Assembly (NCBI RefSeq): GCF_019139675.1
Contig: NZ_CP077077.1
Coordinates: forward strand, 4,154,001-4,218,000
DNA length: 64,000 nucleotides
Origin: Pseudomonas maumuensis
GTDB lineage: Bacteria > Pseudomonadota > Gammaproteobacteria > Pseudomonadales > Pseudomonadaceae
Reading direction: 5' to 3'
Positions within the stretch are counted from its first letter, which is position 1, and each line of letters starts with the position of its first letter. The notes below the pieces were generated by a model. That model made no database searches. It saw nothing but the letters and a program-made list of their open reading frames with translations, and was not told the DNA's origin. Position numbers and translations under genes: made by a program. Below are positions 1 through 10,611 of this stretch, piece after piece.

Positions 1-949
1 CAATGCGCTCCGCCACGCTGGCACCGATGCGCTTGGAGAAACGATCGAACGGCGACTCCTGCACGGTGAAGTCCACAAGATCCTTCTCACCCACGATTTC
101 GCGGGCAACATAGCTGGCACTGCCCAGACCATCGACCAGACCCAGATCCTTGGCCTGCTCGCCCGACCAGATCAGCCCGCTGAACAACTCAGGGTGATCC
201 TTGTCTTTCAAGCGCTCGCCACGCCCCTGCTTGACCATGGCGATGAACTGGCGATGCGTGGTATCCAGCACACCCTGCCAGAACGCGGTCTCTTCCGGCT
301 TCTGTGGCGAGAACGGATCCAGGAAGGCCTTGTGCTCGCCCGCCGTGTAGGTGCGCCGCTCCACGCCCAGCTTGTCCATGGCGCCGACAAAGCCGTAGCC
401 CGCCGCGGTGACGCCAATGGAGCCGACCAGGCTGGCCTTGTCGGCATAGATCTCGTCGGCCGCGCTGGCAATGTAGTAGGCGCCGGAGGCACCCAGGTCG
501 GCGATCACCGCGTACAGCTTGATGGCCGGATATTCGGCGCGCAGACGGCGGATCTCGTCGTACACATAGCCCGCCTGCACCGGGCTGCCGCCCGGGCTGT
601 TGACGCGCATGACCACAGCCTTGGTCTTCGGATCCTTGAACGCCTCGCGCAGGCTCTTGACGATATTGTCGGCGCTGGCAGGTTCCTGATCGGCAATCAC
701 CCCACGCACCTCGACCAACGCGGTATGGCTGCCGCTGCGCGAGGCAGCCTTGTCCACATCCATCAATGGCGTGAACAGGAACAGGATGCCGAACAGGTAA
801 ACGAAGGTCAGCAGCTTGAAGAAGATGCCCCAGCGCCGCGCCCGACGCTGCTCCTGGACACCCGCCAGCAAGGTCTTCTCCAGCAGCTTCCAGCTCTTGC
901 GCTCTTCGCCAGCCTCGTCGGCCTCGGGCGCCTTCCACTCGTCAGTCAT
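1..949 (-). CDS. sppA: Signal peptide peptidase SppA (3' end outside window)
   Basis: Membrane-anchored serine protease of the S49 family that degrades cleaved signal peptides. The 316 visible codons start at ATG 949, preceded by GGTGA at suitable spacing. A single N-terminal membrane segment (about residues 40-60) precedes the protease fold. Visible family motifs are RVNSPGG, then LGASGAYYIAS with the nucleophile Ser, then GSIGV, and a later Lys in TAGEHKAF that fits the Ser/Lys dyad of short SppA proteins. The C-terminus runs off the left edge. It lies 2 nt downstream of the HAD phosphatase gene, so the two are probably cotranscribed with rluC. Assignment is firm. Confidence 0.93.
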   Translation of the reverse strand, partial: MTDEWKAPEADEAGEERKSWKLLEKTLLAGVQEQRRARRWGIFFKLLTFVYLFGILFLFTPLMDVDKAASRSGSHTALVEVRGVIADQEPASADNIVKSLREAFKDPKTKAVVMRVNSPGGSPVQAGYVYDEIRRLRAEYPAIKLYAVIADLGASGAYYIASAADEIYADKASLVGSIGVTAAGYGFVGAMDKLGVERRTYTAGEHKAFLDPFSPQKPEETAFWQGVLDTTHRQFIAMVKQGRGERLKDKDHPELFSGLIWSGEQAKDLGLVDGLGSASYVAREIVGEKDLVDFTVQESPFDRFSKRIGASVAERI

Positions 950-951
950 GC

Positions 952-1632
952 TCACCTACCTTGGAAATTGATCTGCGCAGGCTCGGCCAGCCATTCGCGC
1001 AACTGGGAAAAATGCTCGATGCACACCTGCGGGCCAAATTCGGCCAGGACCTGCAGCGACATGGCGCCATAGCCCACAGCGACCGAATGCATGCCGGCAT
1101 TGCTGGCCATCTGCAGGTCGAACGCCGAATCTCCGACCATCAGCGCCCGCCCGGGTTCGACCTGGCAGTGAGCGAGAATCTCCTCGAGCATCAGCGGATG
1201 CGGTTTGCCGCGGGTTTCGTCGGCCGCCCGGGTAATGTCGAAGTAGGTATCCCAGCCATTGGCCTTGAGCACCCGATCCAGGCCGCGCCGCGCCTTGCCA
1301 GTGGCCACCGCCAGACGATACCCCTCGGCGCGGAATGCTTCCAGCGACTCGACCACACCGTCGAACAGCGGCGACGGCTGTTGATCCAGCGCCATATAGA
1401 CATCGGCGTAATGCTGACGGAAAGCCTCGACCTGCTGCGCATCGAGGTGCGGGTACAGGGTGGCAATCGCCTCCCCCAGCGCCAGGCCAATGATGCCCTT
1501 GATCGCCTCGTCGCTGCTGGCGGCCTCCCCGGCACGCCCGGCGGCCACGTTCATGGCCTCGACAATGCGCCCGATGGAATCGGCCAGCGTGCCATCCCAG
1601 TCGAAGATCAGCAGGTCATAACTTTTATTCAT
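952..1632 (-). CDS. HAD-superfamily phosphatase (phosphoglycolate phosphatase-like)
   Basis: 226 aa soluble HAD hydrolase. Motif I is FDWDGTLAD with the nucleophile/acid pair D11/D13. Motif II is VATGK, motif III the Lys in GKPHPLM, and motif IV VGDSAFD. The alpha-helical cap between motifs I and II matches the Gph/phosphoglycolate phosphatase subfamily, so it probably dephosphorylates a small phosphorylated metabolite, but the substrate cannot be read from the sequence. It lies between rluC (3 nt upstream) and sppA (2 nt downstream) on the same strand, a compact operon order I recall from other pseudomonads. Confidence 0.88.
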   Translation of the reverse strand: MNKSYDLLIFDWDGTLADSIGRIVEAMNVAAGRAGEAASSDEAIKGIIGLALGEAIATLYPHLDAQQVEAFRQHYADVYMALDQQPSPLFDGVVESLEAFRAEGYRLAVATGKARRGLDRVLKANGWDTYFDITRAADETRGKPHPLMLEEILAHCQVEPGRALMVGDSAFDLQMASNAGMHSVAVGYGAMSLQVLAEFGPQVCIEHFSQLREWLAEPAQINFQGR

Positions 1633-1635
1633 GGC

Positions 1636-2589
1636 TCAGGACGCCAACCGCTCGATGGTCTTGGCCCACATCTCGTCCACCGGCGCCTCGAGCTTGAGCT
1701 CGCCGCCGTCGGGCAGCGGCACGGTCAACTGGTAGGCGTGCAGGAACAGGCGCTTGCCGCCCAGGTCGCGAATCTCGCGGCTGAAGTCCTCATCGCCGTA
1801 CTTGCTGTCGCCGGCGATCATGTGCCCGGCATGCAGGGTGTGTACGCGGATCTGGTGGGTACGACCGGTGATCGGCCGCGCCTCGACGATGGTGGCGAAC
1901 TCGCCGAAGCGGCGCAGCACGCGAAACATTGTCAAGGCCTCCTTGCCTTCGTCATTGACTTCGACCATGCGTTCGCCGGAGCGCAGATTGCTCTTCTGCA
2001 GCGGCGCATTGACCTGTTTCTTCGAGGTCGGCCAGTGGCCACGCACCAGCGCCATGTAGCGCTTGTCCACACCATCGCCGCGCAGCGCGGCATGCAGGTG
2101 GCGCAGCATGCTGCGCTTCTTGGCGATCATCAACAGGCCCGAGGTGTCGCGGTCCAGGCGGTGCACCAGCTCCAGCTCCTTGGCGTCGGGGCGCAACTGG
2201 CGCAGCGCCTCGATCACCCCGAAGCTCAGGCCGCTGCCGCCATGCACGGCGATGCCGGCCGGCTTGTTCATCACGATCAGCGCCTTGTCTTCATAGACGA
2301 TGGCAGCCTCCAGGCGCTGCAACAGCCCCTGGGCCACGGGCGCGGGCTCGTCACGCTCGGGCAGGCGCACCGGCGGCACCCGCACGATATCGCCAGCCTG
2401 CAGCTTGTACTCAGGCTTGATCCGGCCCTTGTTGACCCGCACCTCGCCCTTGCGCAGGATGCGGTAGACCAGCGTCTTGGGCACGCCCTTGAGCGCGGTG
2501 ATGAGGAAATTGTCGATGCGTTGGCCGGCAAGCTCCGGCGCGACTTCGATCAGCTGAACGCCGGAAGTCGGAGGGGTATTGGTCGTCAT
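1636..2589 (-). CDS. rluC: 23S rRNA pseudouridine synthase RluC
   Basis: 317 aa enzyme that isomerises uridines in 23S rRNA (positions 955, 2504 and 2580 in E. coli) to pseudouridine. An N-terminal S4 RNA-binding domain (about 22-80) precedes the RluA-type catalytic domain with HRLDRDTSG (catalytic Asp about 146). The ATG at 2589 was chosen over an upstream in-frame extension because the latter would run through the AT-rich promoter region and adds nothing family-like. An AT-rich stretch immediately upstream (minus-strand TATGAT just before the start) may be its own -10. It begins the rluC-HAD-sppA cluster and is divergent from rne. Confidence 0.94.
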   Translation of the reverse strand: MTTNTPPTSGVQLIEVAPELAGQRIDNFLITALKGVPKTLVYRILRKGEVRVNKGRIKPEYKLQAGDIVRVPPVRLPERDEPAPVAQGLLQRLEAAIVYEDKALIVMNKPAGIAVHGGSGLSFGVIEALRQLRPDAKELELVHRLDRDTSGLLMIAKKRSMLRHLHAALRGDGVDKRYMALVRGHWPTSKKQVNAPLQKSNLRSGERMVEVNDEGKEALTMFRVLRRFGEFATIVEARPITGRTHQIRVHTLHAGHMIAGDSKYGDEDFSREIRDLGGKRLFLHAYQLTVPLPDGGELKLEAPVDEMWAKTIERLAS

Positions 2590-2617
2590 GGCGGGATCAT
2601 AACAATTTTTTATGGAA

Positions 2618-2646
2618 TTGAAGCACTTAATCATAACTGCTATAGT
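2618..2646 (+). promoter_or_regulatory. Sigma-70 promoter for rne
   Basis: TTGAAG (2618-2623), 17 bp spacer, TATAGT (2641-2646) on the plus strand. This is the best promoter-like match upstream of rne and predicts transcription from about 2653. It lies in the rluC-rne divergent region. Known: RNase E genes use long leaders. Inferred: this is the main rne promoter. Confidence 0.7.
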
Positions 2647-3383
2647 CGCGAACGCCGCCAAAAGCGGCAGGCCAGCGGCATCAGGCTCTACGCCGGCCCT
2701 GACCATCGCAATTCCGAGGACGCGAGGCCGTCCTACGGAGCGTTTGCCAGTTTAACTAAATGCCTGGAATCGCCACCAGCGCTGTGTAGAGAAGACCGAA
2801 AAAAAACGACAAGTGCGGTGTTTCACCTGCTTACCCGCTTCTTTTCGCCGTACCTCTGCCCGCCACCGTCGTTTCCGCGCATTCGGGCGAATGCTTCGGA
2901 AATACCTGCCTTGGATATGTCATGGCGCCAGCCCGGAACCGGGCTGGCGAAAAATGCAACCCGTTGCGGATTCAGCGCGCGGCAGCACCGAATTTTCAGG
3001 GATACGTGCAGGGTGGAGATGCACAGCCTTCGGACCGTGTGGCACCGAACCCGACCCAGCGCCCCACTCAACGGGCGATGAGCGGGCAAGGTCCTGAACA
3101 GACGCCCTAGTGGCATCCACGGACGACCGGTTGATTCCTCCTCCTGACTGAGTGCACCAGGCCCGCTCGATTGATTCGGATAACCTTCGAAAAGCTCGAC
3201 AGGTCTTTTGGCACCGCAAAACAGGACGCGTCGTCGCGACAACGGCAGGCTGGGCAACCGGCTGGTGCCGAACGTCGTCAGACACGGGGGTGGTTCGCCA
3301 CCCTTTGCGCACCTTGGCACCGATCATGAAAAGTCGTGTGTGCCGAACGCCGTTTCCGGCAGCCCGGAAACCGACGGTACAAC
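2647..3383 (+). promoter_or_regulatory. rne: Long 5' leader of rne
   Basis: About 730 nt without any convincing gene on either strand, between the predicted rne promoter and its ATG. It contains a perfect 11-bp inverted repeat with an AA centre at 2926-2949 (CGCCAGCCCGG/CCGGGCTGGCG) followed by A-rich sequence. In E. coli the rne 5' UTR carries hairpins through which RNase E lowers its own mRNA level. By analogy this leader is the likely autoregulatory region, but the E. coli hp2 sequence is not recognisable here. Confidence 0.55.
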
Positions 3384-6300
3384 ATGAAAAGAATGCTGAT
3401 TAACGCAACTCAACCCGAAGAGTTGCGTGTAGCCCTGGTGGACGGCCAACGCCTCTACGACCTGGACATCGAGTCCGGTGCCCGTGAGCAGAAAAAGGCC
3501 AACATCTACAAAGGCAAGATCACCCGGATCGAGCCCAGCCTTGAAGCCGCCTTCGTCGACTTCGGCTCCGAACGTCACGGCTTCCTGCCGCTGAAGGAAA
3601 TCTCCCGCGAATACTTCAAGAAAGCCCCTGAAGGCCGGGTCAACATCAAGGAAGTCCTGAGCGAAGGCCAGGAAGTCATCGTCCAGGTCGAGAAGGAAGA
3701 GCGCGGCAACAAAGGCGCTGCCCTGACTACCTTCATCAGCCTGGCCGGCCGCTACCTGGTGCTGATGCCCAACAACCCGCGCGCCGGCGGCATCTCCCGC
3801 CGCATCGAAGGCGAAGAGCGCAACGAGCTGCGTGAAGCACTGAACGGCCTGACCGTTCCGGGCGACATGGGCCTGATCGTGCGCACCGCGGGCCTTGGCC
3901 GCAGCAGCGAAGAAATGCAGTGGGACCTCGACTACCTGCTGCAGCTGTGGACCGCCATCAAGGAAGCCTCGCTGGACCGTACCGCGCCGTTCCTGATCTA
4001 CCAGGAAAGCAATGTCATCATCCGCGCCATCCGCGACTACCTGCGCCAGGACATCGGCGAAGTACTGATCGACAGCATCGACGCCCAGGAAGAAGCCCTG
4101 ACCTTCATCCGCCAGGTGATGCCGCAGTACGCCAGCAAGGTCAAGCTGTACGAAGACAGCGTGCCGCTGTTCAACCGTTTCCAGATCGAAAGCCAAATCG
4201 AGACCGCCTTCCAGCGCGTCGTCGACCTGCCGTCCGGCGGCTCGATCGTGATCGACCCGACCGAAGCCCTGGTTTCCATCGACATCAACTCGGCGCGCGC
4301 CACCAAGGGCAGCGACATCGAGGAAACCGCCCTGCAGACCAACCTGGAAGCGGCCGAAGAGATCGCCCGCCAGCTGCGCCTGCGTGACATCGGCGGCCTG
4401 ATCGTCATCGACTTCATCGACATGACCCCGGCGAAGAACCAGCGCGCCGTCGAAGAACGCGTGCGCGAATGCCTCGAGGCCGACCGCGCCCGTGTGCAGG
4501 TCGGCCGCATCTCGCGCTTCGGCCTGCTGGAAATGTCCCGCCAGCGCCTGCGCCCATCGCTGGGCGAGAGCAGCGGCATCGTCTGCCCGCGCTGCTCGGG
4601 TACCGGCATCATCCGTGACGTCGAGTCGCTGTCGCTGGCGATCCTGCGCCTGATCGAGGAAGAAGCCCTGAAGGACCGCACCGCCGAGGTGCGCGCCCAG
4701 GTACCGATCCCGGTGGCCGCCTTCCTGCTCAACGAGAAACGCAACTCGATCACCAAGATCGAACTGCGCACTCGCGCGCGCATCATCATCCTGCCGAACG
4801 ACCACCTGGAAACCCCGCACTTCGAAGTCCAGCGCCTGCGCGACGACAACCCGGACGTGCTGAACAACCAGTCCAGCTACGAAATCGCCTCGGCCGAGAC
4901 CGAAGAAGCGTCGCTGCCGACCGCCACCCGCACCCTGGTACGCCAGGAAGCCGCGGTGAAGACCGCACCGGCCCGCGCCAACGCTCCGGTACCTGCTGCT
5001 GCCGAAGAACAGCCTGCCGCACCGGCAACCGCCGCGCCGAGCGTACCGGAGCCAAGCCTGTTCAAGGGCCTGGTCAAGTCGCTGGTCAGCCTGTTCGCCG
5101 GCAAGGAAGAGCCTGCCGCCGCACCGGCCGTCACCACCGAAAAACCGGCCACCGAGCGTTCGCCACGCAACGAAGAGCGCCGCAACGGTCGCCAGCAGAG
5201 CCGCAACCGCAATGGCCGCCGCGAGGAAGACCGCAAGCCGCGTGAAGAACGCAGCGAGCGCGCCCCGCGTGAAGAGCGCCAGCCACGCGAAGAGCGTGCA
5301 CCACGTGAAGAACGCGCCCCACGCGAAGAACGCCAGCGTCAGCCACGCGAAGACCGCCGTGGTAACCGTGAAGAGCGCGTGCGCGAACTGCGTGAGCCTC
5401 TGGATGCCGCACCGGCCCCGGCCGCCCGCGAAGAACGCGCCCCGCGTGAAGAGCGTGCGCCACGTGAGGAACGTGTAGCCCGTGAAGAGCGCGCACCGCG
5501 TGAAGAACGTGCCCCTCGCGAAGAGCGCGCGCCACGTGAAGAACGCGCCCCACGCGAAGAGCGTGCACCGCGTGAAGAACGCGCACCACGTGAAGAGCGT
5601 GCACCGCGTGAAGAACGCGCCCCTCGTGAAGAGCGTGCGCCACGTGAAGAGCGCGCTCCGCGTGAAGAGCGCCAGCTGCGCCCTGAGGCGCAGGCCGTCG
5701 AACAGGCCGCCGAGCTCGCCGAAGAGCAACTGCCGAACGACGAACTGCTGCAGGACGAGCAGGAAGGCACCGATGGCGAGCGTCCGCGCCGCCGCTCCCG
5801 TGGCCAGCGTCGTCGCAGCAACCGTCGTGAGCGCCAGCGCAACGCCAATGGCGAGCTGATCGAAGGTGATGAAGACGCCGGCGAAGAGCAGCAGCCACAA
5901 CAGCACCAGGCCACCGAGCTGGGCGCTGAACTGGCCGCGGGCACTGCCGTCATCGCCGCCGTGGCCACCAGCAACATCAGCGCCGATGCCGAAGCCCAAG
6001 CCAACCAGCAGGCCGAGCGCGCCAGCGCCGCTGTCGCCGAAACCCAGGTGGAAATCACCGAGGTCGTGGCCGAGCAGGTCGCCATCGCCCCGGTGGTCGA
6101 GCAACCGGTCAGCGAGCCAGTGGTCGCCGTCGAGCCGAGCATCGAACCGGTGGTCGAAGTAGCGCCGCAGCCAGTGGTCGAAGAAGCCCCTGCCGAGCAG
6201 CCTGCAGTCGTCGCCGAGGCGGTGCAAGCCCCTGCCGTGGAAGCCGGTGAAATCGAGCAGCCGCAGGTAGTCGAAGCCACCGTGGTCGAAACCCCGGTAG

Positions 6301-6599
6301 CCGAGCAGCCTGTAGCGGTCGTCGAGCCAGTGGTCGAGGCCCAGCCGGAAGTGGCTGAAGCACCTGCCGCCGAGCCTGCGCCGATCGTTGCCGAGCAGGC
6401 GCCCGAGGAAGCACCGGCCCCGGTCGAGGCGCCTTCGGCGATGCTGGCCAACGGCCGCGCCCCGAACGACCCACGTGAAGTGCGTCGCCGCAAACGCGAA
6501 GCCGAAGCTGCAGCCGCCGCTGCCGCCCAGGCCGCTGCCGAAGCCGCCCCTGCGCAAGCGCTGGAAACCGCCGATGAGCACAAGCCTCATCACGGTTGA
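3384..6599 (+). CDS. rne: Ribonuclease E
   Basis: 1071 aa essential endoribonuclease and degradosome scaffold at the inner membrane. The N-terminal half has the S1 domain and the catalytic core. D300 in [10 protein letters not shown] and D343 in DFIDM fit the Mg-binding aspartates (E. coli D303/D346). The CPRC zinc-link cysteines are at 401 and 404. The C-terminal half is disordered. It is Arg/Glu-rich around 600-780, including ten tandem APREER hexapeptides (residues 704-763), then Pro/Val/Glu-rich, ending with a conserved [14 protein letters not shown] motif near the C-terminus. The start is ATG 3384 ([10 protein letters not shown]), the conserved RNase E N-terminus. It stands alone behind a long leader and ends in a strong terminator. 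Confidence 0.97.
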   Translation: MKRMLINATQPEELRVALVDGQRLYDLDIESGAREQKKANIYKGKITRIEPSLEAAFVDFGSERHGFLPLKEISREYFKKAPEGRVNIKEVLSEGQEVIVQVEKEERGNKGAALTTFISLAGRYLVLMPNNPRAGGISRRIEGEERNELREALNGLTVPGDMGLIVRTAGLGRSSEEMQWDLDYLLQLWTAIKEASLDRTAPFLIYQESNVIIRAIRDYLRQDIGEVLIDSIDAQEEALTFIRQVMPQYASKVKLYEDSVPLFNRFQIESQIETAFQRVVDLPSGGSIVIDPTEALVSIDINSARATKGSDIEETALQTNLEAAEEIARQLRLRDIGGLIVIDFIDMTPAKNQRAVEERVRECLEADRARVQVGRISRFGLLEMSRQRLRPSLGESSGIVCPRCSGTGIIRDVESLSLAILRLIEEEALKDRTAEVRAQVPIPVAAFLLNEKRNSITKIELRTRARIIILPNDHLETPHFEVQRLRDDNPDVLNNQSSYEIASAETEEASLPTATRTLVRQEAAVKTAPARANAPVPAAAEEQPAAPATAAPSVPEPSLFKGLVKSLVSLFAGKEEPAAAPAVTTEKPATERSPRNEERRNGRQQSRNRNGRREEDRKPREERSERAPREERQPREERAPREERAPREERQRQPREDRRGNREERVRELREPLDAAPAPAAREERAPREERAPREERVAREERAPREERAPREERAPREERAPREERAPREERAPREERAPREERAPREERAPREERAPREERQLRPEAQAVEQAAELAEEQLPNDELLQDEQEGTDGERPRRRSRGQRRRSNRRERQRNANGELIEGDEDAGEEQQPQQHQATELGAELAAGTAVIAAVATSNISADAEAQANQQAERASAAVAETQVEITEVVAEQVAIAPVVEQPVSEPVVAVEPSIEPVVEVAPQPVVEEAPAEQPAVVAEAVQAPAVEAGEIEQPQVVEATVVETPVAEQPVAVVEPVVEAQPEVAEAPAAEPAPIVAEQAPEEAPAPVEAPSAMLANGRAPNDPREVRRRKREAEAAAAAAAQAAAEAAPAQALETADEHKPHHG
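5493..5672 (+). repeat. Ten tandem 18-bp repeats encoding APREER
   Basis: Ten consecutive 18-bp units with synonymous changes (gca/gcc/gcg/gct, ccg/cca/cct, cgt/cgc, gaa/gag) encode APREER, in frame within rne. Further degenerate units ([18 protein letters not shown]) flank it from about 5263 to 5492. The unit number is likely to vary between strains by slippage. It lies in the arginine-rich, RNA-binding part of RNase E. Confidence 0.95.
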
Positions 6600-6615
6600 T
6601 AGCCTCGGCTGAATG

Positions 6616-6653
6616 AAAAAGCCCCGCCAGTGCGAACTGGCGGGGCTTTTTCT
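6616..6653 (+). terminator. Rho-independent terminator of rne
   Basis: AAAAGCCCCGCCAGT/ACTGGCGGGGCTTTT stem with GCGA loop followed by T-rich sequence. It lies 17 nt after the rne stop and between convergent rne and murB, so it may act in both directions. Confidence 0.93.
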
Positions 6654-6706
6654 TTGCCGGGATGGTAACGGCTCTACTGGTGATCCGGGCTTGCCCCGCG
6701 ATAGAG

Positions 6707-7726
6707 TCAGTACAAGTTCGGCTCCATCTCCAGCTCGACCCCAAAGCGCTCAAGGATATCCGCCTGGATCCGCCGAGCCAGCCCATGCAACTGCGCCCCG
6801 CTCGCCTGGCCGTAATTCACCAGCACCAGCGACTGCAAACGATGTACACCGGCATCGCCATCGCGATAGCCCTTCCACCCCGCCTGCTCGATCAACCAGC
6901 CCGCAGCCAGCTTCACCTGGCCGTCGGCTTGCGGATACGCCACCACACCTGGATGCTCGGCACGAATGCACTCGGCCAGCGCAGCAGGCACCACAGGATT
7001 CTTGAAGAAGCTCCCGGCGTTACCCAGCTCAGCCGGATCCGGCAATTTTTCCCGACGGATACTGCAGATCGCATCGCTGATCGCCTGCGCGGTCGGCTGC
7101 TCGATCCCCTGCTCCGCCAGGCGCTGACGCACCGGGCCGTAGTCCAGGTGCGCCTGCAACGACCGGCTCAGCGCAAAGCGCACGCGCAGGATCAGCCAGC
7201 GGCCCGGATTGCGCTTGAACAGGCTGTCGCGATAACCGAAACCGCACGCCGCCAGCGAGAAGTCACGCAGCTCGCCGGTCTGGCGGTCCAGCGCGGTCAA
7301 GCCGGCGAACACATCCTTGATTTCCACGCCATAGGCGCCGACGTTCTGCATCGGCGCAGCGCCGACGGTGCCGGGGATCAGGCTGAGGTTCTCCAGCCCG
7401 CACAGCCCCTGGTCGAGGCTCCACTGCACGAACGGATGCCAAGGCTCGCCGGCCTCGGCCTCGACCACCACGTGCTCGCCGTCGTCGCTGAGCAGGCGCC
7501 GCCCACGGCTGGCCATATGCAGCACCAGGGCGTCGACATCGCGGGACAGCAGCAGGTTGCTGCCACCGCCAATGACCAGCACCGGCACCTGCCGTGCAGC
7601 GGCCTGGGCCAGTGCCTGGCGGGCCTCGTCGTCGTCATGGGCCTGGGTGAAATAACGGGCGCTGACGTCGATGCCGAAAGTGTTGTAGGGCTTGAGCGAT
7701 ACCCGCTCCTGCCAGTTCGCCGTCAT
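6707..7726 (-). CDS. murB: UDP-N-acetylenolpyruvoylglucosamine reductase MurB
   Basis: 339 aa FAD-dependent cytoplasmic enzyme that reduces UDP-GlcNAc-enolpyruvate with NADPH to UDP-MurNAc in peptidoglycan precursor synthesis. Visible are the FAD-binding VIGGGSNLLLS, then SLIPGTVGAAPMQNVGAYGVEI, the Ser of NAGSFFKNP (proton donor region), and a C-terminal LEMEPN segment typical of type I MurB. The start MTANWQ at 7726 overlaps the stop of the upstream phosphatase gene by 4 nt (ATGA), indicating translational coupling. It is the last gene of the envelope operon. Confidence 0.96.
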   Translation of the reverse strand: MTANWQERVSLKPYNTFGIDVSARYFTQAHDDDEARQALAQAAARQVPVLVIGGGSNLLLSRDVDALVLHMASRGRRLLSDDGEHVVVEAEAGEPWHPFVQWSLDQGLCGLENLSLIPGTVGAAPMQNVGAYGVEIKDVFAGLTALDRQTGELRDFSLAACGFGYRDSLFKRNPGRWLILRVRFALSRSLQAHLDYGPVRQRLAEQGIEQPTAQAISDAICSIRREKLPDPAELGNAGSFFKNPVVPAALAECIRAEHPGVVAYPQADGQVKLAAGWLIEQAGWKGYRDGDAGVHRLQSLVLVNYGQASGAQLHGLARRIQADILERFGVELEMEPNLY

Positions 7727-8186
7727 AACCGCCCCTTGATTTCCACGACCAGCTCGCGGCACGCCGCCTCGATCAGGTCCAGGACCTGCTCGAAGCCCTC
7801 AGCGCCGCCGTAATAGGGGTCGGGTACTTCGTCCAGGGCCGCGCCGTAACGACGCAGGAACAGGTCGAGCTCGCCCGTGGCGTTGTGCGGGCGCAGGGCC
7901 TGCAGGTTGCCGAGGTTGCTCTTGTCCATGGCCAGGACCAGGTCGTACTCGGCAAAATGCGCCGCCTTGACCTGCTGGGCGCGCTGGCGCGACAGGTCGT
8001 AGCCGCGGGCCAGCGCGGCCTTGCAGGTACGGCTGTCGGGCGCCTTGCCGACATGCCAATCGCCGGTACCGGCGGAGGCCACATGCACCACGTCACCGAG
8101 GCCTGCGGCCTCGAGCTGATGGCGCAGCACGCCTTCGGCGGTCGGCGAGCGGCAGATATTGCCGAGGCAGACGAATAGAACGCGCA

Positions 8187-8187
<1 letters not shown>
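7723..8187 (-). CDS. Low-molecular-weight protein-tyrosine phosphatase
   Basis: 154 aa. The N-terminal signature CLGNICRS gives the catalytic P-loop C7-X5-R13, and the general-acid Asp lies in the conserved DPYYGG near the C-terminus. Such enzymes remove phosphate from tyrosine residues, in bacteria often on BY-kinases that control polysaccharide production. No cognate kinase gene lies nearby. Its context (kdsB upstream, sharing one base, and murB downstream, overlapping) makes it a fixed member of this envelope operon in Pseudomonas rather than a capsule gene. The function is known only at family level. Confidence 0.92.
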
Positions 8188-8947
<760 letters not shown>

Positions 8948-8951
<4 letters not shown>

Positions 8952-9133
8952 TTGTCCAGGCGCTCGTCGTCGGTCAGGGTGCGCGCCTCGCTTTCCAGCA
9001 TCACCGGGATGCCATCGCGAATCGGATAGGCCAGGCCCGCGCCCTTGCTGATCAGCTCGGTCTTGTCGGCGCTGAGCTTGAGCGGGCCCTTGGTGATCGG
9101 GCAGGCCAGGATATCGAGCAGTTTGGTGTCCAT
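8948..9133 (-). CDS. Trm112/YcaR-family small protein
   Basis: 61 aa. It starts [18 protein letters not shown], the characteristic N-terminus of the Trm112/UPF0434 family, and a second half with [11 protein letters not shown]. In eukaryotes and archaea Trm112 is an activating subunit of methyltransferases. In bacteria the role is not established. Only one Cys of the usual zinc set is seen, as in other proteobacterial members. It sits invariantly between lpxK and kdsB. Confidence 0.9.
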
Positions 9134-9166
9134 GGGAGCTTCCTTGAAACGGAAATTGAAAAAGGC

Positions 9167-10177
9167 TCAGGGCCGGGGGCGGCCAGGCAGCAGGCGATCG
9201 AGCTCGGTGTCGAACCAGGCGACGAACGCCTGCGAGGGTACGGCGTCGACCGCCAGGTACCACCAGTCGTCGGCAGCGAACGGCCGGCATTTCACCGCAT
9301 CCTTCTCGGTCATCACCAACGGCAGCGGCGGGCTGAACGACAGCACTTCGCGGCTGTACGGCGCATGGTCGGCAAAGGGGTGCGGCACCGGCTGCCAGTT
9401 TAGCCCCAGCAGGGTGTTGAAGAAACGTTGCGGGTTGCCAATGCCGGCCACGGCGTGCAGCGCCTGGCCAGCGGGAAACAGGTCGAGCTCGCGGCGCTCG
9501 CCGCTGCGCAGGTTGATCAGTGCCGACGGCTGCAGGCGGAAGGCAAAGCCGCCGTCGCGGTCAGCCTCGGCGCCATTGAACAACACCGCGTCGGCCTCGG
9601 CCAGGCGCTCGGCGGGCTCGCGCAATGGGCCGGCCGGCAGGCAGCGGCGATTGCCCAGGCCCCGGGCAGCGTCGATCAGCACCAGCTCCAGGTCGCGGGC
9701 CAGGCGGTAATGCTGCATGCCGTCATCGCACAGGATCAGGTCCGGCGCGTCGCTGGCCAGCAGCGCCTGCACGGCACGGGAGCGGTCGGGGTCGATCACC
9801 AGCGGCACGCCGGTGCGCTGGACGATCAGCAAAGGCTCGTCGCCGGCCTGATCGGCGAGCTGGTCGGCGGCGACACGCCAGGGATACTGCGGCGGCTTGG
9901 CGCCGTAGCCACGGCTGACAACGCCGACCTTCAGCCCCTGCTGGCGGCAGCGCTCGATCAGCCAGAGGATCATCGGTGTCTTGCCGGTGCCGCCCACGGT
10001 GATATTGCCCACCACGATCACGGGCACCGGGGCACGGTAGCTGCGGCTGATGCCGCTGAGAAAGCGCGCACGATTGCGCGTCACCACACGACGATACAGC
10101 GCCTCCAGCGGGCGCAGCAGGGCCAGCGCCGGGTGCCCGGCATACCAGGCGGCGAGCAGACGGTCGGCGAAGGCCAT
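9167..10177 (-). CDS. lpxK: Tetraacyldisaccharide 4'-kinase LpxK
   Basis: 336 aa. It phosphorylates the 4' position of the tetraacyldisaccharide to make lipid IVA, at the inner-membrane face, with ATP. An N-terminal amphipathic or membrane-binding helix precedes the Walker A loop [13 protein letters not shown] (about 57-69). Further on are the family segments VSRGYG and DDGMQH. ATG 10177 shares its first base with the exbD stop, so translation is probably coupled. The family assignment is unambiguous. Confidence 0.96.
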   Translation of the reverse strand: MAFADRLLAAWYAGHPALALLRPLEALYRRVVTRNRARFLSGISRSYRAPVPVIVVGNITVGGTGKTPMILWLIERCRQQGLKVGVVSRGYGAKPPQYPWRVAADQLADQAGDEPLLIVQRTGVPLVIDPDRSRAVQALLASDAPDLILCDDGMQHYRLARDLELVLIDAARGLGNRRCLPAGPLREPAERLAEADAVLFNGAEADRDGGFAFRLQPSALINLRSGERRELDLFPAGQALHAVAGIGNPQRFFNTLLGLNWQPVPHPFADHAPYSREVLSFSPPLPLVMTEKDAVKCRPFAADDWWYLAVDAVPSQAFVAWFDTELDRLLPGRPRP

Positions 10178-10611
10178 CAGGGATTGCCCTGCGCGGCCTC
10201 GACGGTGGTCATGCGCAACTTGCTGAAGCCGAGCTTGCCGGCCGCATCCATTGCGGTGATCACAGCCTGGTGCGGGGTCTTGCCATCGGCGCTGATCGCC
10301 AGCGGCAGGGTGATGTCACCGCCGGACTCCTTCTCGATGGCTTCGGTCAGGGTGGCCAGGTCGCTCTTGGGCAGCAGGTGGTTGTTGACCGAATACACGC
10401 CGTCGGCACTGATGGTGACTTCGATCAGCTTGCCATCATCGGGCTGCGCGGGCGCGGCACTGCTTGCTTCGGGCAGCTCGACACGCAGCTGGGTCTCGCG
10501 GGTGAAGGTGGTGGTAACCACGAAGAACAGCAGCAGCACGAACACCACGTCGATCAACGACGCCAGGTTGATGTCGACGTTCTCGCGCTGGCGATTGCGC
10601 CGGAACTTCAC
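10177..10611 (-). CDS. exbD: ExbD/TolR-family energy transducer
   Basis: 144 aa. A cytoplasmic N-terminus ([31 protein letters not shown]) carries the single transmembrane helix with the conserved membrane Asp (LIDVVF) used for proton translocation, followed by a periplasmic domain. With ExbB it forms a proton-driven motor that energises an outer-membrane or envelope process. It overlaps exbB by 4 nt upstream. No TonB gene is present here. The invariant linkage to lpxK/kdsB in Pseudomonas suggests an envelope-related role. Confidence 0.92.
   Translation of the reverse strand: MKFRRNRQRENVDINLASLIDVVFVLLLFFVVTTTFTRETQLRVELPEASSAAPAQPDDGKLIEVTISADGVYSVNNHLLPKSDLATLTEAIEKESGGDITLPLAISADGKTPHQAVITAMDAAGKLGFSKLRMTTVEAAQGNP

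Noticed and set aside
2813..3403. Small open frames in the rne leader on both strands
   Set aside because: Arg/Pro-rich translations without family character, ribosome-binding sites or codon bias; better explained as untranslated leader.
5263..5672. Regular short repeats that could suggest a CRISPR array
   Set aside because: The repeats are in-frame 18-bp codon repeats inside rne with no spacers and no cas genes.
3324..6593. A 1089-codon open frame antisense to rne, and similar long antisense frames across earP, RHS and fadE
   Set aside because: High G+C and biased codons in the true genes keep the complementary frames open. The antisense products are low-complexity (Phe/Arg/Leu or Ser/Arg-rich), with no family motifs and no ribosome-binding sites.
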